Below are positions 60,496 through 64,000 of a DNA stretch of 64,000 nt, piece by piece (within the stretch, counting starts at the first letter, position 1; each line of letters starts with the position of its first letter). A program made the position numbers and the translations under genes. Source of the DNA: Streptomyces cyaneofuscatus (GTDB taxonomy: Bacteria > Actinomycetota > Actinomycetes > Streptomycetales > Streptomycetaceae). A model generated the notes under the pieces. The model made no database searches, was not told the DNA's origin, and was given only the letters and a program-made list of their open reading frames with translations. The stretch lies in contig NZ_JOEM01000011.1 in NCBI RefSeq assembly GCF_000718135.1, positions 124,001 to 188,000 on the forward strand, written 5' to 3'.

Positions 60496-61728
60496 GTGTC
60501 CCTCTCCTCTCCCACCCCCGCCTCGCCCGAGACCCCCACCTCCGCCACCTCCGCCCCTCCCCCCACGGCGGCCGAGGACGACGGACTTGTCGTAGCGCCC
60601 CGGTGGCTGCCCTCGCCCTACGTCCTGCTGGGCGGCCTGCTGTGGGCGGTGCTGTCGGCGGCGGCCTGGCGGGTGCCGATGTGCTGCGAGGCGGGGCTCA
60701 ACGCGGCCGTCGTCGAACGGCTGCGGAGCAGTCTGCTGCACCCGGCGTTCCCGATGACGGACCTGCCCGCCGTGGCCAGCGCGCACTACTCCCCGTACGC
60801 CCTCGTCCAAGGCCTGACCGCGCGGGCCAGCGGGCTCTCCGGGCAGACCGTGCTCGCGCTGTCCGCCGCCGTGAACCTGGCGCTGCTGCTGACCGGGATC
60901 GGCCGGCTGGCCCGGCAGCTGACCCCGAGCCGCTGGGTGCCGGTCCTCGCGCTGGTCCCGCTGGGCCTGATCCACTGGGCGGACCCGGGGCGGTGGAGCG
61001 CGCCGGGCACGTTCGCCATCGCGGTCACCCTCCATCTGTGGGCGTGGACCGGTCACGCGGTCACCCGGCTTCCCCGCCCGGGCTCCGGGCGGCCGCCGGG
61101 CCGGGCGCCCCGGTGGGCGGAGGCGGTCGGGATCGGCGTCCTGCTCGGGCTCGTCCTGCTGGTCCACCCGCCGACGGCGCTGGGTGCGGCGCTGGGCGTG
61201 GTCGCGCTGATCGCGGTGAAGCAGCGGACCCGGATCAGGCCGACGGTGCGGCGGTGGGCGGCGGCCGGGCTGTGCGCGGTGGGCGTGGCGGCGGTGTGGC
61301 CGTACTACAACGGGCTCACTGCCGCGCAGCCCCCCGCGTCCGCCGAAGCCACGTCGCGCCCGGAGGGCGGCGGTGCGCCGGTGACCGGGGAGCCGTACAC
61401 CTGGGCGACCGCGCACGTCCCGCCCGGAGAGGTGGTGCTGACGGACAGCGTCCCCGCGATGTACGCCCTGGCCGGGCACGGAACGTTCCTGCTCGCGGAC
61501 GCGGTGCCGGACACCGGGCTTCCGGCGGCGGAGCGGCGGGCGCGGAGCCGGGCGGTGGCCACGTATCTCGACGCGGCGACGCCCCAGGAGGAGCGGGACC
61601 GGATCGCCGGGCGGTACGGGGTGCGGTGGGTGCTGCTGACCCGGTTCCAGAAGCTCCCGGGGGACGCGTCGGTGCTGGCGTACAGCCCGCGCACGGGTGA
61701 GGTGCTGGCGCGCGTACCGGAGCGGTGA
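60496..61728 (+). CDS. Polytopic membrane protein, possibly GT-C-like
   Basis: A 410-residue membrane protein starting at GTG 60496. A Pro/Ser/Thr-rich cytoplasmic N-terminus (residues 1-40) precedes helices including SPYVLLGGLLWAVLSAAAW, TVLALSAAVNLALLLTGI, WVPVLALVPLGLIHW and AVGIGVLLGLVLLV. The last 130 residues are soluble and contain HVPPGEVVLTDSVPAMYALA and GRYGVRWVLLTRF, resembling the extracytoplasmic end of actinobacterial GT-C membrane transferases. No acidic catalytic pair typical of GT-C loop 1 was confirmed, so this is a guess. It probably belongs to the same transcript as the 56880 gene and ends at a hairpin with the convergent TetR gene. Confidence 0.7.
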   Translation: MSLSSPTPASPETPTSATSAPPPTAAEDDGLVVAPRWLPSPYVLLGGLLWAVLSAAAWRVPMCCEAGLNAAVVERLRSSLLHPAFPMTDLPAVASAHYSPYALVQGLTARASGLSGQTVLALSAAVNLALLLTGIGRLARQLTPSRWVPVLALVPLGLIHWADPGRWSAPGTFAIAVTLHLWAWTGHAVTRLPRPGSGRPPGRAPRWAEAVGIGVLLGLVLLVHPPTALGAALGVVALIAVKQRTRIRPTVRRWAAAGLCAVGVAAVWPYYNGLTAAQPPASAEATSRPEGGGAPVTGEPYTWATAHVPPGEVVLTDSVPAMYALAGHGTFLLADAVPDTGLPAAERRARSRAVATYLDAATPQEERDRIAGRYGVRWVLLTRFQKLPGDASVLAYSPRTGEVLARVPER

Positions 61729-61732
61729 CCCC

Positions 61733-61789
61733 GACCTGGCCGCCTCAGGCGCCGTTGCGCAGCGCGGCGACCGCTGAGGCGGCCAGGTC
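61733..61789. terminator. Hairpin between the membrane protein gene and the TetR gene
   Basis: Perfect 16-bp arms (61733-61748 and 61774-61789) enclosing 25 nt with an inner GC-rich stem. The right arm and loop encode the C-terminus of the TetR protein (stop at 61745-61747), so regulator codons double as terminator for the rightward operon. Confidence 0.7.
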
Positions 61790-62356
61790 GTCCAGGTAGC
61801 CCCTGGGCAGCTCGCTGCGGACCACGACGAGGCGCCAGTACAGCGGCCCCACGATCAGGTCGAGGGCCCGGTCCGGATCGCTCCCCTCCGGCAGCTCCCC
61901 CCGGGCGACCGCCTCCCGCACCACCACGGCGGCGACACCCTGCTGCTGGTCGAGGAGGGCGGCCTTGATCGCCTCGGAGATCTCCGGGTTGCGGGCCGCC
62001 TCCACCAGCAGGTCCGGGATGACCTGCGAGGCGACCGGGTGGCGCAGGGCGTAGGCGGCGAGTTCGAGGACGGCGCGCACATCCCCGTACAGCGAACCGG
62101 TGGCCGGCGCGGGCATCCCCTGCGAGGCGACGGCCGCGACCAGGTCGAGGACGAGGGCGAGCTTGGACTTCCAGCGGCGGTAGACGGCGGTCTTGCCGAC
62201 CCCGGCGCGCCGCGCGATGCCCTCGATGGACATCCGGGCGAACCCCACCGCGGCCAGTTCCTCGAAGACGGCCGCGCGGATGGCGTCGGTGACGTCCTCG
62301 CGCAGGACGGCGGCGCCTGCGGGGGCGCGGCGGCGGGTTCCGCGTTCGGTGGTCAT
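61745..62356 (-). CDS. TetR family transcriptional regulator
   Basis: A 203-residue TetR-type repressor started at ATG 62356 (MTTERGTRRRAP). The helix-turn-helix is at residues 20-66 (VTDAIRAAVFEELAAVGFAR, IARRAGVGKTAVYRRWKSK), followed by an all-helical ligand domain with the TetR_C_11-like LYWRLVVVRSELPRGYLDDL. It is divergent from the TagG-like exporter gene with 186 bp between them, and direct repeats in that region are candidate operators. The likely role is to control export of the surface polymer; the ligand is unknown. Confidence 0.9.
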   Translation of the reverse strand: MTTERGTRRRAPAGAAVLREDVTDAIRAAVFEELAAVGFARMSIEGIARRAGVGKTAVYRRWKSKLALVLDLVAAVASQGMPAPATGSLYGDVRAVLELAAYALRHPVASQVIPDLLVEAARNPEISEAIKAALLDQQQGVAAVVVREAVARGELPEGSDPDRALDLIVGPLYWRLVVVRSELPRGYLDDLAASAVAALRNGA

Positions 62357-62388
62357 GGCCCGAATGATAGTCGGCGACGACGGAACGG

Positions 62389-62435
62389 TTGCGTTACGAC
62401 GTACAAGCGTCCTACTCTCGGCGTTACGACGGTAC
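62389..62435 (+). promoter_or_regulatory. Putative exporter promoter with direct repeats
   Basis: TTGCGT (62389-62394) and TACTCT (62413-62418), 18 bp apart, form a plausible rightward sigma-70-type promoter. GCGTTACGACGTAC (62391-62404) is repeated as GCGTTACGACGGTAC (62421-62435), start to start exactly 30 bp, that is on the same face of the helix. The repeats overlap the -35/spacer and the expected start site, which fits TetR binding. Confidence 0.5.
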
Positions 62436-62542
62436 GGTCCCGTCCCAACGAGGGCGTCCCCACGGGCCCGTACCGTTCTGCTCCACTTCCCCGTCCCCTC
62501 CCCTCCGCCTCCCCCTCCCGCATCCGTCGAAAGTGATCGTTC

Positions 62543-63511
62543 GTGGTGAGCCAGACAACCGCCCCGCCCCCGCCGGTGAGCGCTCCCGGCCCGGCCGCCC
62601 CCGCCCTGGACTCTCCCGCCCTGGACGCTCCCGCCTACGCGCCCGGCGAGCTGGCCGCCCTCGCCGCCCGGCACGGCCTGACGGTCAGCGGCGCCCGGCC
62701 CTCGCTGCCCGCCTACATCCGGCAACTCTGGGGGCGGCGGCACTTCATCGCCGCGTTCGCGACGGCCAAGCTGACGGCCCAGTACAGCCAGGCGAAGCTC
62801 GGCCAGATCTGGCAGATCGCGACGCCGCTGCTGAACGCTGCGGTCTACTACTTCATCTTCGGCGTCCTGCTGGACACCAAACGCGGGGTGGAGGACTTCG
62901 TTCCGTTCCTGGTCACCGGGGTCTTCATCTGGACCTTCACCAGCAGCTCGATCACCGCGGGCACGCGCGCCATCAGCGGCAACATCGGGCTGGTGCGGGC
63001 CCTGCACTTCCCGCGCGCCTCGCTGCCGGTGGCACTCGCGCTCCAGCAGTTGCAGCAGTTGCTGTTCTCGCTGGGGGCGCTGACCCTGATCCTGCTGGTG
63101 TTCGGCCAGTTCCCGCGCCCGTCCTGGCTGCTGGCGATCCCGGCGCTCGCCCTCCAGGCGGTGTTCAACACCGGCGTGTCGATGGCCGTGGCCCGGCTGA
63201 CGGCGAAGACCCCGGACATCGCGCAGCTGATGCCGTTCGTGCTGCGGACCTGGATGTACTCCTCCGGCGTGATGTGGAGCCTGGACCACCTGCTCCAGGG
63301 CGAGCGGGTGCCGCACGCGGTGATGGTGGCACTGGAGTACAACCCGGCGGCGATCTTCATCAACCTCATGCGGTTCGCGCTCATCGACAGCTACAGCGCG
63401 GCGCAGCTGCCGCCGCACGTGTGGGCGGCGGCAGCCGGCTGGGCGCTGCTGTGCGGGGTGGCAGGATTCGTGTACTTCTGGAAGGCCGAGGAGACGTACG
63501 GACGTGGCTGA
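62543..63511 (+). CDS. ABC-2 type polysaccharide/teichoic acid exporter permease (TagG-like)
   Basis: A 322-residue ABC-2 permease with a 60-residue Pro/Ala-rich cytoplasmic N-terminus, then LKTAYSQ-type entry sequence (TAKLTAQYSQAKLGQIWQIA) and six helices (LLNAAVYYFIFGVLL, FLVTGVFIWTFTSSSIT, LFSLGALTLILLVFG and others). The C-terminus ends WKAEETYGRG, typical of TagG/RfbA-type polymer exporters. It starts at GTG 62543 (or GTG 62546). The ATPase gene overlaps by 8 nt. It should flip a lipid-linked polymer made by the genes of the preceding 19 kb. Confidence 0.9.
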   Translation: MVSQTTAPPPPVSAPGPAAPALDSPALDAPAYAPGELAALAARHGLTVSGARPSLPAYIRQLWGRRHFIAAFATAKLTAQYSQAKLGQIWQIATPLLNAAVYYFIFGVLLDTKRGVEDFVPFLVTGVFIWTFTSSSITAGTRAISGNIGLVRALHFPRASLPVALALQQLQQLLFSLGALTLILLVFGQFPRPSWLLAIPALALQAVFNTGVSMAVARLTAKTPDIAQLMPFVLRTWMYSSGVMWSLDHLLQGERVPHAVMVALEYNPAAIFINLMRFALIDSYSAAQLPPHVWAAAAGWALLCGVAGFVYFWKAEETYGRG

Positions 63512-64000
63512 CATCACCGATCCCTCCGGGGACCACCGGGTACCGACCGTCGTGGTGGACGACGTCCACATCACGTACACCGTCAACGGCGCCCGTACGG
63601 GCAAGGGCAGCGCGACCTCGGCGCTCAGCCGGATCACCTCGCGCCGCCGTACCCCCGGCGCACGCCAGGTGCACGCCGTGAAGGGCGTCAGCTTCGCCGC
63701 GTACAAGGGCGAGGCGATCGGCCTGATCGGCTCCAACGGCTCCGGCAAGTCGACCCTGCTCAAGGCGATCGCGGGCCTGCTCCCGCCGTCCCACGGCAAG
63801 GTCCACACCCAGGGCCAGCCGTCGCTGCTCGGGGTGAACGCGGCCCTGATGGGCGACCTCACCGGCGAGCGCAACGTGGTACTGGGCGGACTCGCGATGG
63901 GCATGACGCGCGCGCAGATCCGCGAACGCTACGACGACATCGTCGCCTTCTCCGGCATCAACGAGAAGGGCGACTTCATCACGCTGCCGATGCGCACGTA
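63504..64000 (+). CDS. Polysaccharide/teichoic acid exporter ATPase (TagH-like), partial
   Basis: The first 165 codons of an ABC ATPase that continues past the right edge. It starts at GTG 63504 (reading ADITDPSGDHR), overlapping the permease by 8 nt. A sequence of about 50 residues precedes HAVKGVSFAAYKGEAIGLI, as in TagH/RfbB-type exporters. Walker A is IGSNGSGKSTLLKAIAGLL, and the Q-loop region reads LLGVNAALMGDLTGERNVVL, a hallmark of polymer exporters. It pairs with the TagG-like permease. The Walker B and any C-terminal polymer-binding domain are not in the window. Confidence 0.93.
   Translation, partial: MADITDPSGDHRVPTVVVDDVHITYTVNGARTGKGSATSALSRITSRRRTPGARQVHAVKGVSFAAYKGEAIGLIGSNGSGKSTLLKAIAGLLPPSHGKVHTQGQPSLLGVNAALMGDLTGERNVVLGGLAMGMTRAQIRERYDDIVAFSGINEKGDFITLPMRT

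Overview
The window is high-GC actinobacterial chromosome and almost certainly comes from a Streptomyces. The evidence is the strong GC3 bias, the frequent GTG/TTG starts, the pkaA-pkaB kinase pair beside prfB, smpB followed by ssrA, and a HemD-winged-helix (NnaR-type) regulator beside narK. From memory, and not checked here, the order from the GH20/ABC operon through murA, hup, the malic enzyme, nnaR-narK, smpB-ssrA, ftsEX and prfB-pkaA-pkaB resembles one continuous segment of the Streptomyces core chromosome. No insertion sequence, integrase, CRISPR array, rRNA or tRNA was recognised.

Layout. 1-5.7 kb: the end of a molybdenum-hydroxylase FAD subunit, then an operon (binding lipoprotein, two permeases, cytoplasmic GH20 hexosaminidase) with a DasR-like dre site upstream, probably for uptake and hydrolysis of GlcNAc oligosaccharides. 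5.8-16.6 kb: DUF3039 protein, YqgE, MurA, an AraC/DUF2000 divergent pair, HU, malic enzyme, HelD-like helicase, and an ECF sigma/anti-sigma pair. 16.6-25.1 kb: CGNR protein, GNAT, NnaR, NarK, a LysR/MFS divergent pair, a VOC protein, a decayed XRE-DUF397 island and a second GNAT. 25.1-35.2 kb: tmRNA, SmpB, S41 protease, FtsX, FtsE, a small zinc-ribbon membrane protein, a repetitive LAETG sortase-substrate-like surface protein, RF2, PkaA and PkaB. 35.7-39.7 kb: a large FHA-FtsK/SpoIIIE-like protein with a 13-residue tandem repeat. 40-43.6 kb: a second carbohydrate ABC importer, one permease of which carries a large extracytoplasmic insert.

43.8-64 kb is the most distinctive region. It looks like a surface glycopolymer locus: five proteins with CDP-glycerol glycerophosphotransferase (TagF-like) domains, four of them fused to GT2-like domains, a GT4 glycosyltransferase, two methyltransferases, a polytopic membrane protein, and a TetR-controlled ABC-2 exporter of TagGH type (the ATPase runs off the right edge). 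Across the five paralogues the predicted catalytic residues are kept or lost in a complementary way: one protein keeps the GT2 aspartates but loses both TagF histidines, another keeps the histidines but loses the GT2 acidic motif. This suggests division of labour in building a decorated poly(glycerol/polyol-phosphate) polymer, followed by export through the TagGH-type transporter.

Neither sugar importer has its own ATPase. In Streptomyces such importers are usually energised by the shared ATPase MsiK, which is expected elsewhere in the genome.
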